Below are positions 26,567-36,087 of a stretch of 64,000 nucleotides of DNA, piece after piece. Made by a program: the position numbers and the translations under genes. Each line of letters begins with the position of its first letter. The first letter of the stretch is position 1. The notes under the pieces were generated by a model, which was not told the origin of the DNA, did no database searches, and saw only the letters and a list, made by a program, of their open reading frames with translations. The stretch lies in assembly GCF_037892605.1 (NCBI RefSeq), contig NZ_JBBKTU010000001.1, positions 2,976,001 to 3,040,000 on the forward strand. Direction: 5' to 3'. This DNA is from Lacibacter sp. H407 (lineage in GTDB: Bacteria > Bacteroidota > Bacteroidia > Chitinophagales > Chitinophagaceae).

Positions 26567-28177
26567 TTAGTTCGTCAATATTTTAAACTCCACCCGTCGG
26601 TTTAATTGTCGGCCTTCATCTGTATCGTTTGTAGCAACCGGAACAGTTTCTCCATAGCCTTTAAAGCTAACACGCTCTGGTGGAATGCCTTTTGATAAAA
26701 TATACTGCATCACCGATTGTGCTCTGTTATGACTGAGTTTGATATTGTATTCATCAGAACCTTTAGCATCAGTATGCGCTCCTAATTCAATACTGATGGC
26801 AGGATTATCATTTAACATTTTCACCACACGATTTAACTCAATGAACGAAACAGGCCGAAGATCCCATTTGTCAAAATCGAAGAATACGTTGTTGAGACGA
26901 ACGATCTGTCCTACTTCAATCGGCACCAGATATAAGTCTTTGTGAATTTCTTTATAACCTGCACGGATCAGCGAATCAAGATTCAGATTTTCAGATTGAG
27001 CAAAGAAATGATCAGCCGTTGCACGGATCAGATAATTTTTATCATACGGCAATACGATCTGGAATACACCATCACCCGGACTTGATAAACCATTGCCCGC
27101 AATAACACCGTCGGGTAGTGTTTCGTAAATTAAACTTGCACTCAATGGTTGTTTTGTTTTTGCATTGTATACATTGCCACTCACCAATACAACAGGATCA
27201 GGTTTTTCGATCTCTAATAATTTTACACGCACAATATCACTTTTGCCTAACGATTGAAAACTGCTGGTGAGGTAGGCGTATTCACCACCGGCATCTAATG
27301 TAAAAAAAGCATCAAAGTCTGTGGTATTGATCGGCTCACCAAGATTTACGGGTTCACTCCATTTCAGCCAACTGCTATCAAGGCGTTTTGTTTTCCAGAT
27401 ATCCTGATCGCCCAAACCACCGGGCCTGTCGCTGCTGAAATAAAGAGTAACAGCATCTGAAGCAAGGTAAGGGGTCATTTGATTATAGCCGGGCAGATTA
27501 ATTTTTTTACCGACACTCTTGGGTTCACTCCAGGTGCCATCTGTTTGCAGGAAGCATACATAAATTTTATTGATGCGGCTTTTCAATTCTTCACTCATGT
27601 ATAAGAGTAAAACACGTCCATCACTCGACATTGATGCGCCAGATTGAAATCCACGATCGTACTTATGATAGTTTTTGATCTTGAGCATTTGTGGTTTACT
27701 CCAGCGCCCATCTTTTTGCACAACACTCATACTTACTCCATTGCCGTAATAGTCGCCATCAACAAAAGCGTTGCGTAATAACATTCTGTTTTTATCAGGC
27801 GATATCCAATAAACTGCATTGTAATGTGCTGTGTTGAATGGATACCCTAAATGCACTGCATCACTCCATTTTCCTGTAGCAGTATCTCTTAGTGAATACC
27901 AAATGTCTTGTGAGTTACGCACTTCATGTGCATGTTTATTTTGTGGATGACTTTCACAGATGAAGAATAATAAGTTACCATCAGCAGAAATAGTGGGCCG
28001 CAATTCAGGCAGTTCAGAATTAATACGAAAGCCAAGATTTTCTATTTTAACGATGGTGTTTTCGGTGATGATGTTTTCTTTTTGCTCCACCATTTTACCA
28101 GCAGTATCAACCAACGGCTGTGCAACAGCAACAGATGCAACAATGCAACAAAGAAGAGTGGATATAGATCGTTTCAC
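26567..28177 (-). CDS. OmpA family protein with PD40 repeats
   Basis: The 536-residue envelope protein has a signal peptide to AQ20 and starts with GTG at 28177. Several PD40/WD40-like propeller repeats follow (PTISADGNLLFFICE, YLASDAVTLYFSSDRPGGLGDQDIWKTKR, FFTLDAGGEYAYLTSS), then a carboxypeptidase-like beta-sandwich (VSGNVYNAKTKQPLSASLIYE). The C-terminal OmpA domain has FDFDKWDLRPVSFIELNRVV and NRAQSVMQYILSKGI, and binds peptidoglycan. This domain order is widespread in Bacteroidota, often near gliding or type IX genes, but none of those is next to it here. Confidence 0.92.
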   Translation of the reverse strand: MKRSISTLLCCIVASVAVAQPLVDTAGKMVEQKENIITENTIVKIENLGFRINSELPELRPTISADGNLLFFICESHPQNKHAHEVRNSQDIWYSLRDTATGKWSDAVHLGYPFNTAHYNAVYWISPDKNRMLLRNAFVDGDYYGNGVSMSVVQKDGRWSKPQMLKIKNYHKYDRGFQSGASMSSDGRVLLLYMSEELKSRINKIYVCFLQTDGTWSEPKSVGKKINLPGYNQMTPYLASDAVTLYFSSDRPGGLGDQDIWKTKRLDSSWLKWSEPVNLGEPINTTDFDAFFTLDAGGEYAYLTSSFQSLGKSDIVRVKLLEIEKPDPVVLVSGNVYNAKTKQPLSASLIYETLPDGVIAGNGLSSPGDGVFQIVLPYDKNYLIRATADHFFAQSENLNLDSLIRAGYKEIHKDLYLVPIEVGQIVRLNNVFFDFDKWDLRPVSFIELNRVVKMLNDNPAISIELGAHTDAKGSDEYNIKLSHNRAQSVMQYILSKGIPPERVSFKGYGETVPVATNDTDEGRQLNRRVEFKILTN

Positions 28178-28269
28178 GGGAAGGGATTTGCTGCTAAGCT
28201 ACAGCAAATCAAAGAGCTTAAAAATAGTAGAATAACGAATACAGGGAGCGTAGTTTTCGATAGAAATCA

Positions 28270-28302
28270 ATCGTAACACTGCATAAAATGAAGTGTTACG
28301 AT
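28270..28302. repeat. perfect 11-bp inverted repeat downstream of the cyclase gene
   Basis: ATCGTAACACT and its exact reverse complement AGTGTTACGAT are separated by 11 bp. It could be a terminator for the minus-strand cyclase gene, although no clear T-run follows, or a protein-binding palindrome. Confidence 0.5.
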
Positions 28303-28317
28303 CGCTGAATCAGAAAT

Positions 28318-29124
28318 CTATTTTTTCACCCATGCAATCATCCGTAATGGGCCGCCACTACCACCTTTTATTTTCATTGGCAATGCAATTACATATGTAC
28401 CGGTGGCAGGTAATGAGCTCAGGTTTGTCAGGTTTTCGAAACCCACGATATTTTTTTCGTAAAACAATTGATGTGTTTTAAAATCTTTTGATTGACCGTA
28501 ATCGATACTTGCTGCATCAATACCAACTGCTTTAATGGTTCTGTTTTGAATGAGCCACGTCGCTGCATCCGGATGAATACCCGGGAAATGCAGATTAGCT
28601 GTTGCTGCTTCTCCTTTTGCAGCAGTGCCCAAATAATTTGCGGCATCGGGATAAAATGCAGCCCAACCTGTAAGGAATAATACAATAGCATTGGTTGGTA
28701 TGTTACCATTTGTTTTTTCCCATGCAGCGATATCAGCTACTGTTATTTGATAATCGGAATTGTTTTTTGTGTTGGCACTTACATCGATCACTACTGCATC
28801 ACCTGTTAAATTTTCTAATGGAATTTCATCAGCACTCCATTTTCCTTTTGCAAAATGTACCGGCGCATCTAAATGTGTGCCGCCATGCTCTGGCGAAAAG
28901 AATGCATTTGAAGAATAATAAAATCCACCTGCAGTAATGCCGTTAAACTGTGTGTCCAGTTTAAATCCGGTCGGGTTGTTGGGCCAATAAATTGTTTCGG
29001 ATGAAAAATCATGACTAAGGTCGATCCATGCACCGTTCGATAATACCTGTGACAGACTTTCTTTTTTTGCAGGTTTGCCGCAACTAATACCGCTAATGAT
29101 AAATAGAAGAATGATGTATTTCAT
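28318..29124 (-). CDS. cyclase family lipoprotein (kynurenine formamidase-like fold)
   Basis: The 268-residue protein has a lipobox (SGISC, Cys15) and a cyclase/Kfa domain. The metal-binding signature HGGTHLDAPVHFAKGKW is near residues 80-96, preceded by WIDLSHDFSSETIYWPN. Near the C-terminus, VGIDAASIDYGQSKDFKTHQLFYEKN and FENLTNLSSLPATGTYVIALPMKIKGGSGGPLRMIAWV are characteristic. The family hydrolyses amides such as N-formylkynurenine or lactones; the substrate here is unknown. The lipid anchor places it outside the cytoplasm, which is unusual for a kynurenine-pathway enzyme. Confidence 0.9.
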   Translation of the reverse strand: MKYIILLFIISGISCGKPAKKESLSQVLSNGAWIDLSHDFSSETIYWPNNPTGFKLDTQFNGITAGGFYYSSNAFFSPEHGGTHLDAPVHFAKGKWSADEIPLENLTGDAVVIDVSANTKNNSDYQITVADIAAWEKTNGNIPTNAIVLFLTGWAAFYPDAANYLGTAAKGEAATANLHFPGIHPDAATWLIQNRTIKAVGIDAASIDYGQSKDFKTHQLFYEKNIVGFENLTNLSSLPATGTYVIALPMKIKGGSGGPLRMIAWVKK

Positions 29125-29207
29125 TGTTGGGATAAAAATGAAAGATGAAGTAAGAAAGTTACATCATTTTTATTATTTGCAGGGAGTCCCGAATTGAATG
29201 AAAGTTT

Positions 29208-31538
29208 TTAGTTAGGAATAAATACTTCCAATGTACAGCCTTTGCCCGGCGCTGAAATGATCTTCATGTCGCCGGCGTAATAGCCAACACGGCTGTTGAT
29301 ATTTTTCAATCCAATTCCATTACTGGCTGTTTGTTCGGCATCAAAACCTACACCATTATCAGATACTGATAAGTAAAGTGATTCCGTTTCCTGTTTTAAT
29401 GAAATATTTACATCACTTGCTTTCGCATATTTGATGATATTGCTGAGTTGTTCCTGTACAATACGATAGATCATCAGTTCTTTACTTTTCTCTACCTGCA
29501 GTGAATCATATTTTTCATCAACTGAAAGATCAATACGGATATTGTTTGCCTGCGGAACACTGTCAACAAGATCTTGCAATGCATCCTTCAACCCATCTTC
29601 ACCAAGAGTAGGCGTTACCAACGAGTGCGATAAATTCCGTATTTCCGTCATCGCTTCTTCTAAATGGTGGTAACTTTTTTCAATGATCTCCAGGTTATAG
29701 GTTTCTTCTTTTTTGGCAATGCCGAGATAAAGTTTTACCACACTCAATAGCTGATTGATATTATCATGCAACTCAAGCCCCAGTTCATTCCGTTCCTTTT
29801 CCTGTGCCAGAATGGTTATTTCTGTAGTTAGTTTTTGTTGCGATAACATTTTCTGCGCCAGCTCGGCTTCCATTTTTTTGGTATCAGTAATGTCAACCAT
29901 GATGCCGCTTAAACGTACCGGCCGCCCATTCTCCATAATCACGGCAACAATATCTTTTAACCAAACAATTCGGCCATCTGCTGCAATCATCCGATATTCA
30001 AATTGATGCGATTTTCCGTCACGTGTACATTGGGCACAATAGTTCACCGCCCATGTGCGGTCATCTTCATAAATATGCTCCGCCCAAAAAGATGGTTCGT
30101 TGATCCAGCGCTCAATCGGATAACCCAGTAAACGTTCTGCTTTTTCGCTCACAAAGCTAAACGCAAAAGTTTCTGTATCGGCTTCCCATACAATACCATC
30201 TACACTATTCATCAGTGTATGATAACGCTCCTGCGATTGCCTGATTTCCTGTTCTGCTTTCTTCTGCGTTGTAATATCTTTTGACAAAATAAATAATCCC
30301 TCAGGCACTGGTTGTATGCTTAGCTGAAACCATTCCTTTGTGCCATCTGGGAATTCGTACTCGTTTTCTAATTGCTCTGCCACACGTTCGTTCATGCATT
30401 TTTGAAATGTAGCATACAAAGCCGTTTGTTCAATACCGGGAAACTTATCTGTAAATTTTTGTCTAAGAAATTCTTCATCATGTTCAAGTTTGCTTTGCCT
30501 GATAAATGAATTGTTGACAAACAGATAACGCCAATCGAACCCGATCAGTTGAGCACCTTCCTGCATATTCTCCAACAGAAAGCGGTATTGTTGTTCCTGA
30601 TCAATGATTTGTCTGGTTTGTTCATGCACCTGTTTTTTCAGTTCCTGGTTAAACTGTTTCAGTTTTTCTTCTGCAACCAGTTTTTCATTTTGTCGCTCCG
30701 TTTCAAATTTGTTGATGATCCATGCCGTAACCCAAACAAGAAAGCCGAAAATTAAAATGATTGCTGTTACAAACAGCGACATCCACACTGCGACTGAAAA
30801 GCGTTCGTGCAGTACACCATTTAAAACGAAATAGCCCAACACTGAGGGTACCAAAATAGCAGCAGGTAATAATAAACGGGCAGCTTGCCCACCTGCGTGC
30901 AAATGAGTAACCTCTGCCATAAAACCTTCTCTGCTGTTTGCAAAAAGTAATGCAATGGAAAAAATGAAAAAACAAACACCACTATGCAGCGACATTGGTG
31001 TAAACGAAGTAGCGTTGTAGAACGAACTGATATGATAGCTGTAACCAATTACTGAAAGCAAACCGATAGCGGCAACTGGTAAGCTAAGCCATTGTGCCAG
31101 TTTGATTCGTTGAAAAGCCATGCATAACAATGCACATCCAGACAATACAAAGGCAACTGCTGTATTAATTGTAATATTACTTGGAGTGTTGTTATAAACG
31201 GTTGTGATTAATTTGTTAGGATATAAAAACCGGTCAACACCAGCATCAAACCAATAAAAAATGGCAACAACCCGTAATACCGCTATAAGTATAACAACAA
31301 GCGATAATAAAATTGCGACGCGGCGTTGATTAGTTGTTGCAGGATGTTGAAGCAATTGCAAAAATGCAAATCCGGAGAATAAAAATGCAACCGCTGCCAT
31401 CGGATTCATGGCAACTGTTACCGGCAATACTTGTTTCAAGATAACTGAATCTGTTTGCCAGCCTAATAAAACAAGCAGACCCACTGCGATCACAAAAATC
31501 GCAGATGCTTTTATTGTATAATTGGTTTTGCTATTCAA
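29208..31538 (-). CDS. membrane-bound PAS-domain sensor histidine kinase
   Basis: The 776-residue kinase has about eight N-terminal transmembrane helices (residues 10-275) and a coiled linker. At least two PAS domains follow, the first around 310-420 and the second around 430-555 with LLGYPIERWINEPSFWAEHI. The NarL-type HisKA_3 box is EKERNELGLELHDNINQLLSVVKLYLGI, and the HATPase domain ends with VSDNGVGFD and GIGLKNINSRVGYYAG. No regulator gene is adjacent, so it is an orphan. The only available start is a TTG at 31538, since an in-frame TAG lies just upstream. Confidence 0.9.
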   Translation of the reverse strand: MNSKTNYTIKASAIFVIAVGLLVLLGWQTDSVILKQVLPVTVAMNPMAAVAFLFSGFAFLQLLQHPATTNQRRVAILLSLVVILIAVLRVVAIFYWFDAGVDRFLYPNKLITTVYNNTPSNITINTAVAFVLSGCALLCMAFQRIKLAQWLSLPVAAIGLLSVIGYSYHISSFYNATSFTPMSLHSGVCFFIFSIALLFANSREGFMAEVTHLHAGGQAARLLLPAAILVPSVLGYFVLNGVLHERFSVAVWMSLFVTAIILIFGFLVWVTAWIINKFETERQNEKLVAEEKLKQFNQELKKQVHEQTRQIIDQEQQYRFLLENMQEGAQLIGFDWRYLFVNNSFIRQSKLEHDEEFLRQKFTDKFPGIEQTALYATFQKCMNERVAEQLENEYEFPDGTKEWFQLSIQPVPEGLFILSKDITTQKKAEQEIRQSQERYHTLMNSVDGIVWEADTETFAFSFVSEKAERLLGYPIERWINEPSFWAEHIYEDDRTWAVNYCAQCTRDGKSHQFEYRMIAADGRIVWLKDIVAVIMENGRPVRLSGIMVDITDTKKMEAELAQKMLSQQKLTTEITILAQEKERNELGLELHDNINQLLSVVKLYLGIAKKEETYNLEIIEKSYHHLEEAMTEIRNLSHSLVTPTLGEDGLKDALQDLVDSVPQANNIRIDLSVDEKYDSLQVEKSKELMIYRIVQEQLSNIIKYAKASDVNISLKQETESLYLSVSDNGVGFDAEQTASNGIGLKNINSRVGYYAGDMKIISAPGKGCTLEVFIPN

Positions 31539-31839
31539 TTGCTATCGCTAAGGTTTACGCATTGTAATAAAAAAGAATACGCAGCTGCGATAATAGAGAC
31601 GGATTGTTGATAAGAAATTTTAATTTGATTCGTTGCATAGAATAAATGAACCATAATGACCTGTTGGATAAATGGGTGTAAAGACTTCGACAATATTAAA
31701 GAGAATTAAACAAAAAACAAGAAGCCCCTTCACTTACGTATTTTTACTAAGTGGAAACATGTAATCTTGAAAGTAGATATCCGGTGCAAAAGCACGAATC
31801 AGTTTCGAATGATCATTCAACAAAAGGGAAAATATTCTT
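31539..31839. other. intergenic region without a recognisable gene
   Basis: No open frame of gene quality was found. It is AT-rich. A short inverted repeat (CACTTA/TAAGTG, 31731-31753) is the only structure seen, with no T-run. Confidence 0.5.
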
Positions 31840-32649
31840 TTATTTTACAACAAATGTTTCCCATCCGTCATAGTCACCATTCAGTTGACGGGCTTTTTTT
31901 CGAAGTTCGATGGTAATGCTTGAAATTGAATCCGGATCCACCCGGTCTTCTCTTGAAATATGCAGTTGATATTGTAAGGAGGCGTCTTTTATGATCTGTT
32001 TGTTCTCGATTTTGAATTTTTCCTTTGTTGCAAATACAACGAACTGTTCCCGTCCCAATTCGGTTTTAAAGTAAAGCCAATGATCTACCTGCCTCGGCTT
32101 TTGCAAATTATCACCGGCCTGTTGCAAACCAAGGATCACTTTTTCGTTCTGCATGTATTCAAATATCACTTCGTTGGGGTATAGAAAATTGAAATAGGCC
32201 TGCCAATCCGCATCCGTTTTCAGTTTGATAGTGAAGCTGTATTGTGGATAGTGTTTTTTAAATGCTTCTTGCAGCAACCCACGAATGATCGTTGTATCTG
32301 AAATATAATAGTAATCGGTTCGCTCACATTGATAGGAAAAAGTACCGGCTGCTTTATTAACTGTTGCAGCATCAGTAACAGCTTTCATTGTATCCGACAA
32401 ATTATAAAGCACTTCAAATTCATGTTCGTCCGGTAAGCCATCCTTGCTGCATTTGATCGGCCTTACACTTACTTGCAACAAGAAAGGCAGGTTGGTGAAA
32501 GGTGCTTTTTCTTTCAACGACATGTTGATGATTGTTGAACCGGCACCTTTTTCATATTGTGCCATATACACATCCCAGTTATCTTCCTGTGCAAATGATA
32601 AGGTTGTGCAGGCAATAAATGCCCATAACAACAATTGCTGTTTTCTCAT
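31840..32649 (-). CDS. exported DUF695 + RraB-like fusion protein
   Basis: The 269-residue protein has a signal peptide to AQ21. A DUF695-like domain (about residues 22-175) begins NWDVYMAQYEKGAGSTIINMSLKEKAPFTNLPFLLQVSV. The C-terminal region resembles RraB (DHWLYFKTELGREQFVVFATKEKFKI and the final YDGWETFVVK, compared with YDGWGTY of E. coli RraB). DUF695-RraB fusions are known in bacteria. RraB inhibits RNase E in the cytoplasm, which does not fit an exported protein, so the domain probably serves another role here. It is followed on the same strand by nothing close. Confidence 0.72.
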   Translation of the reverse strand: MRKQQLLLWAFIACTTLSFAQEDNWDVYMAQYEKGAGSTIINMSLKEKAPFTNLPFLLQVSVRPIKCSKDGLPDEHEFEVLYNLSDTMKAVTDAATVNKAAGTFSYQCERTDYYYISDTTIIRGLLQEAFKKHYPQYSFTIKLKTDADWQAYFNFLYPNEVIFEYMQNEKVILGLQQAGDNLQKPRQVDHWLYFKTELGREQFVVFATKEKFKIENKQIIKDASLQYQLHISREDRVDPDSISSITIELRKKARQLNGDYDGWETFVVK

Positions 32650-32732
32650 GCTGATTTTTTGTGACGATAAATATAAAAAATAGTACTGTTATCAGGAAAA
32701 GGAAACCGATATGTTGCGAAGCCGCAGATATC

Positions 32733-33248
32733 TTATTTATCGGCTTTGTATAGCTTTTTCAGATCTGCTACCAGCTTCAGCAGTTTGGTTTGAACTGCGT
32801 ATCCGTGGTCACCATCGCCTACCGGGGCAATATGCATTAAATGCATGGTGCCGATGTTCATAAATCTAAGGTCTGGGCTGTCGCTTTTTTCTTCTTTTAC
32901 AGATTGATTATTGATGCCAACAAACCCGATATAATAATCAAAGAACACATCTTCAATTTCTGTTATGCTAATGGAGGTTTTTACAAAAAATATAGCTGTC
33001 TGGTCATTTTCGTTTGCATGTTTTCGTACAACTGAAAGAGTGCCATTATTGATCGTATATAGCTGCTGAATGGTTCCGAGCTCTATACCCATTTCATTTG
33101 TTAGGTACTCTTTGCAGAGCGTATTCAAATAGTTTACAAGCGCCTTTTCAGCTTTTTGTGTTTTGCTGCTGGATTGTGCGTTTGCCGATAACTGAAAAAG
33201 GAGAGTACTAACAATGATCATACACACAGATCGAAGAATAAGCTTCAT
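32733..33248 (-). CDS. secreted protein of unknown function
   Basis: The 171-residue protein has a clear signal peptide (IIVSTLLFQLSANAQ, cleavage near residue 25). The mature part contains LVNYLNTLCKEYLTNEMGIELGTIQQLYTI and a C-terminal helix VQTKLLKLVADLKKLYKADK. Three cysteines are present, without a motif I recognise. It is 83 bp upstream of the DUF695-RraB gene on the same strand and may be co-transcribed. Function unknown. Confidence 0.65.
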   Translation of the reverse strand: MKLILRSVCMIIVSTLLFQLSANAQSSSKTQKAEKALVNYLNTLCKEYLTNEMGIELGTIQQLYTINNGTLSVVRKHANENDQTAIFFVKTSISITEIEDVFFDYYIGFVGINNQSVKEEKSDSPDLRFMNIGTMHLMHIAPVGDGDHGYAVQTKLLKLVADLKKLYKADK

Positions 33249-33585
33249 CGGGATTTTTTTCTAATATACAGGTTTTATTTAGTTCACACAGATGGCAGAG
33301 GGATTTACAAGTAAAACTTGCTGTTTGCTGTGAGGTCAATAATTGTGGAAAAAATGTTTTATCGCTTATTGGTCTTTTATGCACGTCTGTTTCTATAATT
33401 ACCCGTTCATGCCGCTTATGTTTATTTTGGAGTTTAATCATTATAAGTGCGAACCAGTAATGGATTGATACGCTGAAAAAAAATATACATTTGAATAAAA
33501 TAAAACTACCTCTTGTTTAGAGCCTTTTCAATGAAATGAAAACGGTCTGGATAATAGCCATCAAAGCAATATTAATTTTCAGGAA
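33249..33585. other. intergenic region with a promoter facing right
   Basis: No convincing gene. A 77-codon minus-strand frame here overlaps the secreted-protein gene start and is not supported. Near its right end a TTG-N18-TACATTTG promoter-like pair (33465-33493) faces the 33586 gene. Confidence 0.5.
33465..33493 (+). promoter_or_regulatory. Bacteroidota-type promoter candidate (TTG-N18-TACATTTG)
   Basis: TTG at 33465-33467 and TACATTTG at 33486-33493, spacer 18 bp, one short of the usual 19-21. It precedes the lipoprotein-sorting-like gene by 92 bp. Confidence 0.45.
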
Positions 33586-34305
33586 ATGATTATCACAAAA
33601 CGTATCGCCCTGGTTTTTCTTAACTTGATTATCACAGCTAATCTATTTTCGCAAACCGGTTCTGCAGACCTAAGTGCAGAAAAAATTATTGAGCAATCAA
33701 TTACTGCAATGGGTGGTCGGGAATATTTGGCCAGTATTAAAACGCTTTATTCAGAGATCAGTACAGAAATGCAGGGCCGGAAAGTGGTGTGGGTAACCAA
33801 AGAAATGCTGCCCAATAAAGGAGCTTTCCAGATCGTATATGAAACGGGAGTTGTGTTTGAAAACTGGTATGATGGAACAACGGGTTATGAAATGGTGAAT
33901 GGTAAAAAGCAATTGGCTGATCCTGCAGAATTTAAAGATAAAATTTATCGGAAAAATATTTTTAATGAATTAGATTTTTTAGATAAAAGTCTTTACACCT
34001 TAGAATTGTTAGGAGAGGAGAAGGTGAATAAAGAGTCTTGTTATAAGATCAAAGCCAGCCTTAAAAATGGAGCAGTGAAGTTGCTCTATTTCAGCAAAAA
34101 AACATTCCTTTTGATGCGTGAAGACAAAAGTGACAATCCGGAGAAAGACGCTTTTACATCCGCTTATTTTCTGAAATATAAAAAGTACGGGCAGTTACTT
34201 TTTTACAGTGAGTTGAAATTCGGGGACAATAACCAGTTTCAAACAGGTAAGGTCACCACTTTACTCGTTAACGAGGGTATAACAGAAGCAGATTTTACAA
34301 AGTAG
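33586..34305 (+). CDS. exported LolA/lipoprotein-sorting-like protein
   Basis: The 239-residue protein has a signal peptide (to about residue 23) and then AEKIIEQSITAMGGREYLASIKTLYSE. This is the opening typical of Bacteroidota outer-membrane lipoprotein-sorting-like proteins (a half-barrel fold like LolA/LppX). WVTKEMLPNKGAFQIVYETG and VTTLLVNEGITEADFTK continue that pattern. Such proteins bind lipid or lipid-modified protein; a precise role is unknown. The next gene is less than 50 bp downstream. Confidence 0.7.
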   Translation: MIITKRIALVFLNLIITANLFSQTGSADLSAEKIIEQSITAMGGREYLASIKTLYSEISTEMQGRKVVWVTKEMLPNKGAFQIVYETGVVFENWYDGTTGYEMVNGKKQLADPAEFKDKIYRKNIFNELDFLDKSLYTLELLGEEKVNKESCYKIKASLKNGAVKLLYFSKKTFLLMREDKSDNPEKDAFTSAYFLKYKKYGQLLFYSELKFGDNNQFQTGKVTTLLVNEGITEADFTK

Positions 34306-34352
34306 TAAGTCAAATGAACCAAAGTAGCAGTAGACTTTTAAAAACGATCAAC

Positions 34353-34871
34353 ATGAACCTATTCCGTCTTTTCGTTACCGGTAGTTTACTATTGTTGAGT
34401 GTGCAGGGATTTACTCAATCATTTAATGTACCTGCCAACTACGAATTAAAACAACCGTCTGATTTTGTAAAATATGAAAAGGATATTATCGAAGCGTCAG
34501 TATGGCTTAGAGAAACAGCTTTCGATGAACAAAAAGCAAAACGTAAAGAAGTATCTGCTTTTATATTTTCATGGATCAGCGGAAGCCCTTCAGTGAATGT
34601 AGAGCTCAACGAAGTGATATTGGATTTTGATAAAAAGAATAGCGGGATGATGCTGTTGTTTATGGCGGGTTGTGCCCGGTATGTGTTGGAGAATAATTAT
34701 TCAAAAGATATTCGTGCAAAACAAAGGGCTGGACTCAGGGATATGGTGCATGTTTACAAAGCAGGAAAAGGGATCAAAAAAGATAAGAAGATGGATAAGC
34801 TTGTTAAGAGCGATGAAGAAGGCACGTTGGATGCCTGGCTCGACGAGAATTTGAAAATTAATCCACGATAA
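34353..34871 (+). CDS. secreted protein of unknown function
   Basis: The 172-residue protein has a signal peptide (MNLFRLFVTGSLLLLSVQGFTQ). The mature part contains SDFVKYEKDIIEASVWLRETAFDEQKAKRKEVSAFIFSWISGSP and a Lys-rich C-terminal half (KAGKGIKKDKKMDKLVKSDEEG). The frame opens 13 codons earlier, but the ATG at 34353 puts the signal peptide at the N-terminus. It follows the lipoprotein-sorting-like gene and is probably in its transcript. No family recognised. Confidence 0.65.
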   Translation: MNLFRLFVTGSLLLLSVQGFTQSFNVPANYELKQPSDFVKYEKDIIEASVWLRETAFDEQKAKRKEVSAFIFSWISGSPSVNVELNEVILDFDKKNSGMMLLFMAGCARYVLENNYSKDIRAKQRAGLRDMVHVYKAGKGIKKDKKMDKLVKSDEEGTLDAWLDENLKINPR

Positions 34872-34925
34872 TTCTGTAGGCTTAAACGTAGTCTTGCTTA
34901 CAAACATAACAGAAACCCAAGCAAA

Positions 34926-35651
34926 ATGGAAACAGTAAAACCCAATGAACAACGTGCAAAAAATGCGATCATTTTAATATGGATCATGTTGTCCCTGGAA
35001 GTGATCTCATTAATTTCCGGCTATTTCCAATATGAATTATTGCAAACTGCTGCCGATGGTGGTGAAATAACAACTGAAGCTGCAAATGCTAACGATCTGC
35101 GTGAGCAGGTGATCGGAATTGTTTATCTGATTGCTACAATTATTTCTGCCATTATGTTTATACGATGGTTCCGTCGTGCTTATTTTAATCTTCATCAATT
35201 GGTGCATGGGCTGCGTTTTACAGAAGGGTGGGCGGCAGGTAGTTGGTTTGTGCCCATTATCAGTTTGTTCAGACCTTTTCAGATCATGAAAGAGCTTTAT
35301 CAGGAAACAAGGGAACTGCTTGTGCTCCGGGAAACGACTATTTATGAGAAATTTTCAACTGCTGCTCTTGCTGTTTGGTGGACCTTGTGGGTAGTTAATA
35401 ATTTAGTGGGCCAGTTTGTATTCCGTTATTCCATGAGTGCAGAAACAATTGACGAATTAACTACAGTTACAATTGCAAACATGATCGGAAATTTAATAGG
35501 TATTCCACTTGCTCTTATTACAGTAAAAGTTATTAAAGATTATGCTGTGGTTGAACCATTACTGGCGCATGTAAATGATGAAGCAGAGGAAGTTGGACCA
35601 GGCGGTGATTACCTGAGTGCATGGCCAGCAGCTATCGAAAGGGAAAGTTAG
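34926..35651 (+). CDS. DUF4328 multi-pass membrane protein
   Basis: The 241-residue protein has about five membrane helices. The DUF4328 core is FIRWFRRAYFNLHQLVHGLRFTEGWAAGSWFVPIISLFRPFQIMKELYQ, whose WF and RP(F/Y) residues are diagnostic. Cytoplasmic tails are polar. The biochemical role of DUF4328 is unknown. A good terminator follows 22 bp after the stop. Confidence 0.88.
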   Translation: METVKPNEQRAKNAIILIWIMLSLEVISLISGYFQYELLQTAADGGEITTEAANANDLREQVIGIVYLIATIISAIMFIRWFRRAYFNLHQLVHGLRFTEGWAAGSWFVPIISLFRPFQIMKELYQETRELLVLRETTIYEKFSTAALAVWWTLWVVNNLVGQFVFRYSMSAETIDELTTVTIANMIGNLIGIPLALITVKVIKDYAVVEPLLAHVNDEAEEVGPGGDYLSAWPAAIERES

Positions 35652-35673
35652 ATCTGCACTAAACTGCAATTGT

Positions 35674-35713
35674 AATGTGAATGCTGCATAAAAGACGCAT
35701 TCACATTTTTTTT
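35674..35713 (+). terminator. Rho-independent terminator after the DUF4328 gene
   Basis: An 11-bp stem (AATGTGAATGC/GCATTCACATT) with a 12-nt loop is followed by six T residues. Because the convergent gene ends at 35721, it may work in both directions. Confidence 0.82.
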
Positions 35714-35720
35714 GCTGCTG

Positions 35721-36002
35721 CTATTTCACAAACAGCTGATCGATCATTTCACCCAGATCACTTACACCCAACGTAAACCAGAAAATAGCTAAGGCTAAAA
35801 CAATTTTCACAACCAATGGAATGCGGAAGCCGAACTTATGAATCAGAAATTCATTCACAGGCGGGAAAAAGATAACCGAAAGAAGAAGGCCAATAACTCC
35901 GGGTACCGGATGTACCAAGATCAAATTAAATACGCCAATTGTAAAAACTAAGATGCCGGCTATCCAGCTAAACATGTAATCTGCAGTAATTTTTTGTTGC
36001 AT
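35721..36002 (-). CDS. small membrane protein, tandem paralogue A
   Basis: The 93-residue protein is nearly all membrane-embedded with three predicted helices. It is clearly related to its neighbour at 36088-36381: both share GxxxxxIGxxN, a central FxPVN(E/D) motif (FFPPVNEF here, YFLPVNDL there) and an ending of the form FWFTLGVSDLGEMID / FIIWASVGVGELFDK. Function unknown. The two likely arose by tandem duplication. Confidence 0.72.
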   Translation of the reverse strand: MQQKITADYMFSWIAGILVFTIGVFNLILVHPVPGVIGLLLSVIFFPPVNEFLIHKFGFRIPLVVKIVLALAIFWFTLGVSDLGEMIDQLFVK

Positions 36003-36087
36003 GTGTTTGTTATTTTGAAATGTGTTGGTTAACCGGCAAACAATGGTCGGTCTATCTGTTTGAAGTTGACAAAAAAATCGTATCAGT

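Noticed and set aside
33208-33441. Minus-strand frame of 77 codons with several cysteines
   Set aside because: It overlaps the start of the secreted-protein gene, has no family match and is placed in a promoter-bearing gap.
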